Of a stretch of 10,814 nt of DNA, positions 1 through 6,529 are shown piece after piece. Made by a program: the position numbers and the translations under genes. The DNA is taken from NCBI RefSeq assembly GCF_001279585.1, contig NZ_LGEC01000107.1:1-10814 (forward strand). The letters run 5' to 3'. This DNA is from Nocardiopsis sp. NRRL B-16309. Lineage in GTDB: Bacteria > Actinomycetota > Actinomycetes > Streptosporangiales > Streptosporangiaceae. The notes beneath the pieces are model-generated. The model had not been told where the DNA came from. It made no database searches and saw only the letters and a list, made by a program, of their open reading frames with translations. Every line of letters begins with the position of its first letter. Within the stretch, counting starts at the first letter, position 1.

Positions 1-1
1 G

Positions 2-88
2 GGTGACCTGAGCCACCTGGCAGAGTTCCCCGACGACCTGCACCACTGCTTGTGCTGCCACAAGGACGTGGACTGCGTCGTCATCTGA
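2..88 (+). CDS. C-terminal end of a small Cys-rich protein, 5' truncated by the window edge
   Basis: Twenty-eight codons are visible in this frame before the TGA at 86-88, and nearly all end in G or C, as expected for a real gene in this DNA. The tail holds four cysteines and several histidines in a short stretch (HHCLCCHKDVDC), which could bind a metal. The start lies outside the window. The gene is followed by a hairpin that may end its transcript. I do not recognise the family and infer no function. Confidence 0.6.
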   Translation, partial: GDLSHLAEFPDDLHHCLCCHKDVDCVVI

Positions 89-109
89 GCCCCGACAGAG
101 CGACAACCA

Positions 110-140
110 CCGGGGGATCGGCGTCTAGCCGGTCCCCCGG
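110..140 (+). terminator. Probable terminator hairpin after the truncated gene
   Basis: CCGGGGGATCGGC (110-122) pairs with GCCGGTCCCCCGG (128-140) around a 5-nt loop. This gives a 13-bp stem with one G-T pair. There is no T-run after it, which is common for actinomycete terminators but leaves the call open. It lies 21 bases after the preceding stop codon. Confidence 0.5.
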
Positions 141-145
141 CCCGT

Positions 146-168
146 GGGCGGGGCCCACCACCCCGCCC
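146..168. repeat. Second short hairpin in the same gap
   Basis: GGGCGGGG (146-153) and CCCCGCCC (161-168) form a perfect 8-bp stem with a 7-nt loop. It sits between the hairpin at 110-140 and the next start at 202. It could strengthen termination or lie in the 5' leader of the next gene. Confidence 0.35.
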
Positions 169-201
169 CACACCCCGGACCGTCATACGCATAGGAGCCC
201 G

Positions 202-996
202 ATGACCGACCAGAACGCGCCCGCCTCCCACCCCGTGCCGCTCACGCAGGTGTGGGTGCTCTTCGAGGAGAGCCGCATGAACTCGTGCCCGGGGGAGGAG
301 ATCTCCCTGTTTCCCTCCGAGGCCGCTGCGGAGCGGGAACGCCTCCGCAGGGTCCACGAGCGGTGGGACGAGCTGCCCTTGTTCGACGACGACCCCGATA
401 GCCCGCCCGCCGACCCCGCCGAGGCGATCGCGATCTACAACGAGGCTCGGGAAGGTGAGTATCTCGCAGCCCCCTGGGCGGAGGACGTGGCTTCCGTCCC
501 AGACTGCCGCGCCCGCTTCCTGTGGCCGGACGCCGAGGAAGGAGCCGACCCCGCCATCGAGATCGGCGGCATCGTCGTCGGCGTCCGCGAAGAGCCCGAG
601 GGCCTGGTCGTGTGGATCGGCGCCGACGGCGCCGACGACAGCTGGCCGCGCGACGGCGCCGGGCAGGTCCCGCTGGAGGTCGTCCTCAACGACGGGGTCG
701 TCCTGGGCGGCCTCGCCGAGGAGAGTCGCCCAGAGCAGACCAGCGCCACGCCCGCACCCCCGACCCACCTGGACCGGTTGGCCGCCCAGCTCGACCCGGA
801 TGAGGGCGCGCTGGACGAGGCGGTGAGCGAGGTGTTCGCGCGCCGCGCCGCAGCCGTGAACAACGACGGCCCGGCCGTCCAGCTCGCTGTGCTCGCGGAC
901 GAGTACGGGGAAGACCATCTCGCCGATCTGCTGCACGCACTGGCAGGTACCGGCGAGGCCGAACACCCGCACCACCGCTCGGGCGAGAACACCTGA
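202..996 (+). CDS. Acidic, lysine-free protein of unknown function (264 aa)
   Basis: The start is the ATG at 202, preceded by AGGAG at 193-197. An in-frame ATG at 52 is rejected because it overlaps the upstream gene and has poor codon usage. I count 56 Asp/Glu against 16 Arg and no Lys, so the protein is strongly acidic. It has no signal peptide, membrane segment or recognised motif. The middle part (IEIGGIVVGVREEPEGLVVWIGADG) suggests a beta-rich domain, followed by a proline-rich linker and a helical, Ala-rich C-terminus with many acidic residues. I do not recognise the family. Strong negative charge is seen in DNA-mimic proteins, but nothing here proves such a role. It is apparently a single-gene transcript, closed by the strong terminator at 1012-1040. 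Confidence 0.75.
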   Translation: MTDQNAPASHPVPLTQVWVLFEESRMNSCPGEEISLFPSEAAAERERLRRVHERWDELPLFDDDPDSPPADPAEAIAIYNEAREGEYLAAPWAEDVASVPDCRARFLWPDAEEGADPAIEIGGIVVGVREEPEGLVVWIGADGADDSWPRDGAGQVPLEVVLNDGVVLGGLAEESRPEQTSATPAPPTHLDRLAAQLDPDEGALDEAVSEVFARRAAAVNNDGPAVQLAVLADEYGEDHLADLLHALAGTGEAEHPHHRSGENT

Positions 997-1011
997 TCTG
1001 GTAGGTGAACC

Positions 1012-1040
1012 AGGGGCCCCGGACAACCGGGGCCCCTTTT
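1012..1040 (+). terminator. Intrinsic terminator after the acidic-protein gene
   Basis: A perfect 11-bp stem (AGGGGCCCCGG at 1012-1022 with CCGGGGCCCCT at 1027-1037) encloses the loop ACAA and is followed by TTTT at 1037-1040. It begins 15 bases after the stop codon. Confidence 0.9.
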
Positions 1041-1049
1041 CGCATATCC

Positions 1050-1079
1050 GAGACCAAGGCGTGTTGGTACCGTGGTCTC
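1050..1079. promoter_or_regulatory. Operator-like inverted repeat before the small two-gene operon
   Basis: GAGACCA (1050-1056) and TGGTCTC (1073-1079) form an inverted repeat with a 16-nt spacer. Nested inside are ACCAA (1053-1057) and TTGGT (1064-1068), and GGTACC lies at 1066-1071. It lies between a terminator and the start at 1105, where an autoregulatory operator of a toxin-antitoxin operon would be expected. No clear -35/-10 pair is visible. Confidence 0.4.
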
Positions 1080-1104
1080 CTGGGATACGAGGAAGGAGCC
1101 CGAC

Positions 1105-1266
1105 GTGGACGCACCGGTCACCGACGCCGACGTCATCGAGCAGGCCCGCCACCGCGCCGCGGCCGGCCTCCCGCCCGAGGGCATCACCATCGAGGCCGCC
1201 GACGAGGCGACCATGCGGCGCACGCTGTACGCCGTCTTCCTGGACGACGCCGAGCACGCTGCGTGA
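1105..1266 (+). CDS. Small protein (53 aa), possible antitoxin of a two-gene operon
   Basis: The GTG at 1105 is chosen because GGAAGGAG at 1091-1098 precedes it at proper spacing. The longer version from ATG 1072 lacks a ribosome site and would run into the operator-like repeat. The product is small and acidic, with a predicted helix near the N-terminus (DADVIEQARHRAAAG) and a second one after TIEAADEATMRRTLYAVFL. It ends in GTGA, overlapping the next start, so the two genes are translationally coupled. Order, size, overlap and flanking operator suggest an antitoxin role. No known antitoxin fold is recognised with confidence, so this rests on context. Confidence 0.6.
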   Translation: MDAPVTDADVIEQARHRAAAGLPPEGITIEAADEATMRRTLYAVFLDDAEHAA

Positions 1267-1514
1267 AGCGCTCCATCACCCTGGACCCACGGGTTCGCGA
1301 ACAGCTGCGCGCCCTGACACCCCTCGTCCGTGTCCGCGCCGGGGATGCCTTGCTGGAACTGGCGGCGGCCGATGATCCCGACGAACTCGCCATCGGGCAC
1401 CCGGAATACCCCGACGACCCCTACATCCGCCAGCTTCGCGGCCTCGGGTTCGTCATGACCGTCCTGTTCTACGACCACCGCGTCGTCGCACTGACCGTCC
1501 ACACCGACGGTTGA
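1263..1514 (+). CDS. Small protein (83 aa), possible ParE/RelE-like toxin
   Basis: The GTG at 1263 overlaps the stop of the preceding gene (GTGA). Two N-terminal helices (residues about 7-35, DPRVREQLRALTPLVRVRAG and ALLELAAADD) are followed by a C-terminal part of short strands (about 59-80, LRGLGFVMTVLFYDHRVVALTV). That helix-helix-sheet order, and the end with alternating hydrophobic residues after DHR, resembles the compact RelE/ParE toxin fold. Toxins of that family act on ribosome-bound mRNA or DNA gyrase. The usual basic catalytic residues are not clearly placed, so the call is tentative. The operon ends at the strong terminator 1534-1561. Confidence 0.6.
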   Translation: MKRSITLDPRVREQLRALTPLVRVRAGDALLELAAADDPDELAIGHPEYPDDPYIRQLRGLGFVMTVLFYDHRVVALTVHTDG

Positions 1515-1533
1515 GACACCACCGCATCCTGTC

Positions 1534-1561
1534 AGGGCCCCGGCGATCGCCGGGGCCCTTT
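1534..1561 (+). terminator. Intrinsic terminator after the two-gene operon
   Basis: A perfect 26-bp palindrome (11-bp stem AGGGCCCCGGC / GCCGGGGCCCT around GATC) is followed by TTT at 1559-1561. It lies 19 bases after the stop codon and separates the small operon from the transfer control region. Confidence 0.85.
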
Positions 1562-1635
1562 CGCGTGCTCGCACCCGGTTCCCGAGAAGGTTGCTGGCCC
1601 CGGGAAAAGGAGCGGCTACGCCGCACAGTGTTGTT

Positions 1636-1667
1636 CGGTTGAACCCCGGACAAGCGAGGTTCAACCG
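1636..1667. repeat. 10-bp inverted repeat, part of a possible oriT
   Basis: CGGTTGAACC (1636-1645) and GGTTCAACCG (1658-1667) are perfect inverted copies separated by 12 nt. The GAACC/GGTTC core recurs at the outer ends of the adjacent 50-bp palindrome. Inverted repeats next to a MobF relaxase gene are typical of oriT, but no nic site can be named from sequence alone. Confidence 0.5.
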
Positions 1668-1669
1668 GG

Positions 1670-1719
1670 GAACCACTGACGCGCATTCGAACATATGTTC
1701 GAATGCGCGTCAGTGGTTC
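1670..1719. repeat. Perfect 50-bp palindrome upstream of the relaxase
   Basis: The two 25-bp arms are exact inverse complements with no loop, centred between 1694 and 1695. The outer ends are GAACCACTGACGCGC (1670-1684) and its complement (1705-1719), and the centre holds a LexA-box core. No T-run follows on either strand, so it is unlikely to be a terminator. It could extrude as a cruciform, bind a dimeric or tetrameric repressor, or act as the hairpin of oriT. Confidence 0.9.
1687..1702. promoter_or_regulatory. LexA binding site (SOS box)
   Basis: TCGAACATATGTTCGA matches the LexA consensus of Gram-positive and actinobacterial hosts, CGAAC-N4-GTTCG (mycobacterial form TCGAAC-N4-GTTCGA), at every defined position. 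It forms the exact centre of the 50-bp palindrome and lies 90 bases before the relaxase start. LexA would repress transcription from here until DNA damage. The match is seen directly; the regulation is inferred. Confidence 0.65.
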
Positions 1720-1745
1720 AAAAAACGGATGTACCCAGGTATCTT
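1717..1745 (+). promoter_or_regulatory. Possible relaxase promoter
   Basis: TTCAAA (1717-1722) and TATCTT (1740-1745) lie 17 nt apart and each matches the vegetative consensus at four of six positions. The -35 would overlap the right end of the palindrome, placing the LexA box just upstream. The start codon follows about 40 bases after the expected start point. Confidence 0.35.
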
Positions 1746-1791
1746 CGATACTCAGAGTTCGGCGTGTCGCACTCACGGTGAGGAGGTGCAG

Positions 1792-4700
1792 GTGGGCGGT
1801 TCGTACCGCAAGATGGGGCCGGATCAGGCTCAGGTCGAGTACCGCCTCACCGCCCAGTCCGGGTGCGAGATTGGCGTCATCCTCACCCCCGAGGAGAACG
1901 ACGCCCAGCTTGAATACCGGCTCGCCTCCGGCGAGCGCCCGCTGGAATGGGTCGGCTCCGGGCTGGCCGAGTTCGGCATCGCGGCGGGCACCACGCTGCG
2001 CTCGGCCGACGACTTGGACATGGCGCGCGCGATCATGGACGGGCGCGACCCGCGCGACGGCTCCCGGTTGGTGAAGCCGAAGCTGTCGGTGCACCCCGAC
2101 GCCAAGCTGTCCGCGCGCGAGCTGGTGGAGGCCGTGTGGCAGGTCGCCGAGGCCGCCCGCATGAGCAGCGCCCAACTCCTGGGCACCGACGCCCTGGCTG
2201 AGCGGTTCGCCCAGTTGGAGCGGGGCGTCAAGCGGGAGGGCGATGCCCACCGCGCACCCGCTGCCGAGATGGTCCCCATCGCCGAAGCCGCCGGGATCGA
2301 CCCGGAGACGCTGTGGCCGGCCGCCGACCTGGAGGAGGCGCTGGCCAACGCCGACCGCCGGGTGCGCTCGGGCAACCGCGGCGGCGATATGGGCCTGGAC
2401 TTGCCCAAGTCGTTCAGTGCCTTCTACGCGCTCGGCGACGAGTCGCTGAACCGCCTGGTCGAGGACATCTTCATGGAGAGCGTGCGCGAGACCGTGGCCG
2501 CGGCCGAGCAGTGGGTGGCCTATGGGATGAGCGGCCACCACGGCGACGGCCAGACCGCCGAGGTGCTGGAGACCTCCGGGCTGATGGGCACCATCACCCT
2601 GCACCGCACCGCGCGACCGGTGGACGGGGAAGTCGGCGATCCCCACCTGCACGCGCACGTGATGCTGGCCAACATGGTGCTGTGCTCGGACGGCCAGTGG
2701 CGCACGGTCGCGGCCGGGGGCCGGGACTTCTTCCGCCACATCGGCGCGCTCGGCTCCTTCGTGGAGGCGCGGATGCGCGCCAAGCTACGCGACCGGCTGG
2801 GCCTGGTCTACATGCGCGACGAGCGCACCCGGGCCTGGGAGATCGACCCGGTCGGCCCCGAGCAGCGCGCTCCGTTCTCCCGGCGCAGCGCCCAGATCCT
2901 CGCCGCCGCAGGTAAGGACGCCACCTCCGCCCAGTCCAGGGTCGTGGCCGCCCAGCTGGCCGAGGACAAGCAGGACCTGGCCCCCACCGATGTCCGGGCC
3001 CAGTGGCGCCAGCGCGCCCTGGACGCCGGGATCGACCCCGAGGCCCTGGTCGCGGCCGTCCTGGGCGGCGGCAGCACCGCCGCAGGTACGGCGATCCCGG
3101 ATGCGCCACTGTCCCCCGACGAGCTGGCGCGCATCGTCTTCGACCCCGAGCGCGGGGTCACCGCCAGCCAGAAGGTCGTGCGCCGCACCGACGTCTTCCG
3201 CGCGGTGATGCAGGCCCTGCCCGACGGTATCGCCGACCTGGAGGCGGCCGAACGCCTCACCGACTACGTGCTGGCCTCCCCCTTCGCGGTGCGGCTGCCC
3301 GATTCCGGCGGCGCGCACATGGCCAACGCCGCCCGCTACACCAGCTCCGACGTCCTCCAGGCCGAACAGGCCATCCGCGCCCAGACCCGCAAGCGCCGCT
3401 TCGCCGGCTGCGCCCAGGTGCCCGTCGAACACGCGCGCCGCCTCCTGGACCAGGCCGAACGCGACCAGGGGTTCGCCTTCTCCGCACGCCAGCGCCAGGC
3501 TCTGGAGCGCCTGGTGGGTGCCGGGCACGGCGTCGAGTCGCTGATCGGTGTGGCCGGTGCGGGCAAGACGACGATCATGCGCGCCGCCCGCCAGGTCTGG
3601 GAAGACCAGGGCCTGCGCGTGGGCGGGGCCGCCACCGCGGCGGTGGCGGCGGCGAACCTGCACGCCGAGGCGGGCATCGGCTCGCGCACCATCGCGTCCC
3701 TGCTGGAGGCGGTCAAGAACGGCCAGGGGCTCGGCGACATCGACGTCCTGGTCATCGACGAGGGCGCCATGGTCGATGACCGCGCCCTGACCCGCCTGCT
3801 GACGGCGGCCGAGACCCAGGGCGTCAAGGTCGTCGGGATCGGCGACCCCAAGCAGTTGCGCGCGGTCGGGATCGGCGGAGGGTTCGCCGAGATCCACCGC
3901 ATCGTGGACGGCGCGATCTTGGACGAGAACATGCGCCAGAAGGTCCAGCTCGACCGGACCGCGCTGGCGACCTGGCGCGAGGGCACCAACGAGGCCCGGT
4001 TCACCGCGCTCGCCCAGTGGGCGGGCGCCGGTCGCGTGCACGCCGCCGACGCCCCCGCCGACGCCTTCGTCGCCGCACTGGCGAACTGGTGGCGCGACGC
4101 CTCCAACCACCCCGCGGCACTGGACGTGGTCGACCACGTGCTGCTGCTGGCCGGGCGCAACACCGACGTGGAGGAGCTGAACCTGCGCGCCCGCAGCCTG
4201 TTCCGCCTGGAGAAGCGGCTCACGGGGCGCGACGTGACCTTCGCCCTGGCCGGAGGGGAGCGCCTGAGCCTGGCCCGCGGCGAGATCGTGCGGGTGCGCG
4301 CCAACGACTATCGCTCCCGCCGCGATGCCGAGAGGGCGGACGTGCTCAACGGCTACCGCGCCGAGGTCCTCAAGGTCGACCGGCGCCAGGGCGCGCTCAT
4401 CCAGTGGCGGCGAGGCCGCGAGAAGACCCAGGAGTGGATCAGCCCCTCCCAGATCGCCCAGGGTCACCTCAGCCACGGCTACGCCCTGACCGTGGCCGCC
4501 GCCCAGGGCCTGACCGCCGACCGGGCCCACGTCTACGGGCTCGGCGTGGACGGCCACACCCTGTACTCGGCGATGTCACGCGCCAAGCTCCGCACCGACC
4601 TCTACCTTCCTCTGGCCGTCCTGGAGAGCCTGGAGGAGCAGGTCGAGCGCGGCCGAGCGCGCACCGAGCGCGAGCGCACCGACCGCGCGGTCGCTGCCTA

Positions 4701-5310
4701 CGCGCCCACCGTCAACGAGCCCGACGACGCCATGGTCACCGGCGAGGCCGTGCGCGGCCGCGGCGACGCAGGAGCCGCCCCGGTCACCGCCGCGACCGAC
4801 GAACCGGGGCCGCGCGGCCGCGCTCTGCTGGAGCGCCGCCGGGCGCTGGTCGAGGCCGTGGGCGCTCTGGAGCGCGTGGCCGAGGCCGCCACCACTGTGG
4901 CGGAGGCGCGGGAGCGGGTGAGCGAACTCGACGCCCGTGCCGAGCGAGGCCACGTGGCGCTGGCGTTGGAGGGCACCAGCCGCGCCCAGGTGCGCACGCA
5001 AGCCGACCAGGCTCGTAGGGTGCTGGCCGCGGCCACCGAACAGTTGGACCAGGCTCGTCGAAGCGCCCGGGAGGGGGCCCAGGCCGCTGGGGTGGCCGCC
5101 GACCCGCAGGTGATCCGCTCGGCGCACCAGGAGCTGACTCGCGGCTGGGACCGGCTGTGGGCTCAGGCCGAGCGCGCCGATGGCGCCCAGGCCCGCGGTC
5201 CGGCGCTGGCGCGAGGCGGACGCCCGGCGCCTCGCCCCGCTCGGGGTGCCGGTTCTCCGCCGCGCCCGGGAGCCGGCGGGCCCACGTCGGCGCAACGCCC
5301 GAACCGGTGA
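1792..5310 (+). CDS. traA: Conjugative relaxase-helicase, MobF family (TraA/TrwC-like)
   Basis: This 1172-aa protein would nick one strand at oriT, stay covalently bound and unwind the DNA during transfer. The N-terminal relaxase (about residues 1-400) carries the metal-binding three-histidine motif DPHLHAHVML (His285, 287, 289); candidate catalytic tyrosines are in the N-terminal SYRK and VEYRL segments. The C-terminal superfamily 1 helicase has Walker A GVAGAGKTT (Lys592), Walker B VLVIDE (Asp656, Glu657), GIGDPKQL, a GHLSHGYALTVAAAQG motif and MSRAK (Arg930). An Ala/Arg/Glu-rich coiled coil follows at about 990-1110. The GTG at 1792 is chosen for its GGAGG at 1782-1786; the frame is open upstream through the palindrome but not convincingly coding. 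The last 45 residues are Arg/Pro/Gly-rich with unusual codon use, so the gene may be frameshifted near 5175. The symbol is by family resemblance only. Confidence 0.93.
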   Translation: MGGSYRKMGPDQAQVEYRLTAQSGCEIGVILTPEENDAQLEYRLASGERPLEWVGSGLAEFGIAAGTTLRSADDLDMARAIMDGRDPRDGSRLVKPKLSVHPDAKLSARELVEAVWQVAEAARMSSAQLLGTDALAERFAQLERGVKREGDAHRAPAAEMVPIAEAAGIDPETLWPAADLEEALANADRRVRSGNRGGDMGLDLPKSFSAFYALGDESLNRLVEDIFMESVRETVAAAEQWVAYGMSGHHGDGQTAEVLETSGLMGTITLHRTARPVDGEVGDPHLHAHVMLANMVLCSDGQWRTVAAGGRDFFRHIGALGSFVEARMRAKLRDRLGLVYMRDERTRAWEIDPVGPEQRAPFSRRSAQILAAAGKDATSAQSRVVAAQLAEDKQDLAPTDVRAQWRQRALDAGIDPEALVAAVLGGGSTAAGTAIPDAPLSPDELARIVFDPERGVTASQKVVRRTDVFRAVMQALPDGIADLEAAERLTDYVLASPFAVRLPDSGGAHMANAARYTSSDVLQAEQAIRAQTRKRRFAGCAQVPVEHARRLLDQAERDQGFAFSARQRQALERLVGAGHGVESLIGVAGAGKTTIMRAARQVWEDQGLRVGGAATAAVAAANLHAEAGIGSRTIASLLEAVKNGQGLGDIDVLVIDEGAMVDDRALTRLLTAAETQGVKVVGIGDPKQLRAVGIGGGFAEIHRIVDGAILDENMRQKVQLDRTALATWREGTNEARFTALAQWAGAGRVHAADAPADAFVAALANWWRDASNHPAALDVVDHVLLLAGRNTDVEELNLRARSLFRLEKRLTGRDVTFALAGGERLSLARGEIVRVRANDYRSRRDAERADVLNGYRAEVLKVDRRQGALIQWRRGREKTQEWISPSQIAQGHLSHGYALTVAAAQGLTADRAHVYGLGVDGHTLYSAMSRAKLRTDLYLPLAVLESLEEQVERGRARTERERTDRAVAAYAPTVNEPDDAMVTGEAVRGRGDAGAAPVTAATDEPGPRGRALLERRRALVEAVGALERVAEAATTVAEARERVSELDARAERGHVALALEGTSRAQVRTQADQARRVLAAATEQLDQARRSAREGAQAAGVAADPQVIRSAHQELTRGWDRLWAQAERADGAQARGPALARGGRPAPRPARGAGSPPRPGAGGPTSAQRPNR

Positions 5311-5333
5311 CAGCGCCCCGGGACACATAGAAT
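5307..5333 (+). promoter_or_regulatory. Possible promoter for the gene pair after traA
   Basis: GTGACA (5307-5312) and TAGAAT (5328-5333) resemble -35 and -10 hexamers, though the 15-nt spacing is short. Third-position G/C bias drops after about 5280 and recovers near 5380, as expected for an intergenic stretch. Confidence 0.3.
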
Positions 5334-5365
5334 CCTGGTCAGAACCTGGAAGAACGGCTGGTCAA

Positions 5366-5722
5366 ATGGGTGCATGGCGTGAGAGGCCGAGCGGGTGGCC
5401 GCTCGGGATGCCCGAACCCGGTGACGAGCGCTGGGCGGGGTGGGCCGAGCACTGGATGAGCGCACACGTGGTGCCCCTGTGGCTTGCCCAGGTCGCATCG
5501 GAGGCTGATGTGGGGCCGCTACTGAGCGCCCGCTTGGCGTGGCGGATGCGAATGGCGGAGGTGGGCGCGCTGGAGACCTCGGCGCCGTGGCTACACCAGG
5601 CCCTGGTCGATGCCAAGGTCCCGGAAGCCGATGTCGCCGAGATCAGTCGTGCGGTGGCCGCCGATATCGCCCGCCGGCGCGAGCGCCTCGCGGAGCTGGA
5701 AGTCATCGCGGCGTACCTGTGA
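5366..5722 (+). CDS. Unrecognised protein (118 aa) coupled to an acetyltransferase
   Basis: The product has a Trp-rich N-terminal half (SGWPLGMP, DERWAGWAEHW) and a helical C-terminal half with many Ala, Glu and Arg (VAEISRAVAADIARRRERLAELEVIAAYL). There is no signal peptide, membrane segment or motif I can name. The start is uncertain: ATG 5366 has only a weak, distant GGAAG before it, and ATG 5408 is the alternative. The same frame stays open upstream to 5180, inside the 3' end of traA, and codon use there is good. The first part could therefore be the displaced tail of the relaxase. The stop overlaps the next gene's GTG (GTGA), so both are probably translated together. Confidence 0.65.
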   Translation: MGAWRERPSGWPLGMPEPGDERWAGWAEHWMSAHVVPLWLAQVASEADVGPLLSARLAWRMRMAEVGALETSAPWLHQALVDAKVPEADVAEISRAVAADIARRRERLAELEVIAAYL

Positions 5723-6132
5723 CGCGCTCGGCACTGCCACGGCCTCCCGGCGGAATCCGCCGGGCCGTGGCCGCAGATCGGTCTGCGCTCGTGGCTTTGG
5801 CCGTCGAAGCGGGGGCGGCTTACCGCCCGGGCGAGGGTGTCCTTCTACTCGCCGAGGGCGGCGACGGTGTCGTGGGCTGGTTGGAGGGCGTGCTGGACGG
5901 CGCGTATCCGGGACCGGGAGCCCCGGTAGGGCCGCCGCACGGCTACATCCAGACGGTCGTCGTCGCTGCTTCCTGGCGCGGCGCCGGGGTTGGGCGGGCG
6001 CTCGTGGAGGAATTCGTCGCGGCCGCGGCCGCGAGCAGGCTGGAGTGGGTGTTCGCGGCCCCCGACGAGGGCCCCGGTGTGGAGGGGCGCGTCGCGTGGC
6101 TCGCTCGGTGCGGGTTCGCGGACGGTCGATGA
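5719..6132 (+). CDS. GNAT-family N-acetyltransferase (137 aa)
   Basis: The GTG at 5719 lies in the GTGA overlap with the preceding stop, so translation is coupled. The protein has the acetyl-CoA binding motif of the GNAT fold: a strand (YIQTVVVAASW) followed by RGAGVGRALVEEFV, the R/Q-x-x-G-x-G/A pyrophosphate loop and its helix. It ends with a motif-B-like RVAWLARCGF. Earlier segments fit the usual start of the fold (IRRAVAADRSALVALAVEAG, then GVVGWLEGVLDG). The length is typical for a single GNAT domain. The substrate is unknown; family members acetylate small amines, antibiotics, ribosomal proteins or charged tRNA. The transfer-region position and coupling suggest a joint function with the 118-aa protein, which is inference. 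Confidence 0.85.
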   Translation: MTRSALPRPPGGIRRAVAADRSALVALAVEAGAAYRPGEGVLLLAEGGDGVVGWLEGVLDGAYPGPGAPVGPPHGYIQTVVVAASWRGAGVGRALVEEFVAAAAASRLEWVFAAPDEGPGVEGRVAWLARCGFADGR

Positions 6133-6360
6133 CCCCGGTGAGCGGTGGCCGGTGATGGGCCGGTGGGTCCCGTCCATCAGGTGATGAGGTCGTGATCCAC
6201 TGGATCCGGAGCTTCTGGCCCATATCCCCCACTACGCAATCACGGAGGCCGGACTCGCGAACCGCGGTCGATGCGCCCAGGCGGGTTCCGGTCCGCGCCG
6301 ATGCCCCCGGTTCATTACACACTGCAGGCCGGGATCACAAGGGGCGAAGGGCCCAACACT

Positions 6361-6393
6361 GCACGTTACTACTTGCCATAGGATAGGCACGTT
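6361..6393 (+). promoter_or_regulatory. TAGGAT -10-like element between GCACGTT direct repeats
   Basis: TAGGAT at 6379-6384 matches the preferred actinomycete -10 hexamer. GCACGTT occurs at 6361-6367 and again at 6387-6393, bracketing it with a 26-nt offset. No good -35 is seen. The arrangement would suit a repressed promoter for the downstream small gene, whose start is about 170 bases away. Confidence 0.3.
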
Positions 6394-6529
6394 GAGTGAT
6401 CATCCGAGGTGCGGAGCAGCTCGGGAAGATCGCGCCGCCTGCCCCCGGTGACGATCCGCGCTCAAGGCCACAAACCGGACTCGATCCACAATGATCGCGT
6501 GGGCTGGGCCGAAAACGCCATCCCCTCGT

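Larger units (their letters stand above)
1562..1791. other. Gene-free control region, candidate oriT
   Basis: These 230 bases lie between a terminator and the relaxase start and contain no credible gene. They hold the 10-bp inverted repeat at 1636-1667, the 50-bp palindrome at 1670-1719, an A-run at 1720-1725 and a small hairpin GTATC-TTC-GATAC at 1739-1751. MobF relaxase genes commonly lie beside their oriT, so this is the best candidate in the window. The nick site is not identified. Confidence 0.4.

Noticed and set aside
1650..1690. GGTTCAACC looked like the T-arm of a tRNA
   Set aside because: No matching stem of five pairs, acceptor stem or anticodon arm can be built; it is one half of the inverted repeat.
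435..1694. Minus-strand open frame of 419 codons
   Set aside because: It runs through two strong plus-strand terminators and three plus-strand genes, and its product is Ser/Ala/Arg-rich without motifs.
1670..1726. The 50-bp palindrome as a transcription terminator
   Set aside because: An A-run rather than a T-run follows on the plus strand, no T-run follows on the minus strand, and a terminator already closes the upstream operon at 1534-1561.
2785..4557. Minus-strand open frame of 590 codons opposite the relaxase
   Set aside because: It mirrors the strongly biased codons of traA, gives a low-complexity product and has no ribosome site; such shadows are normal in very GC-rich DNA.
6192..6386. 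Open frame of 64 codons in the gap after the acetyltransferase
   Set aside because: No ribosome site, poor codon bias and no recognisable features.
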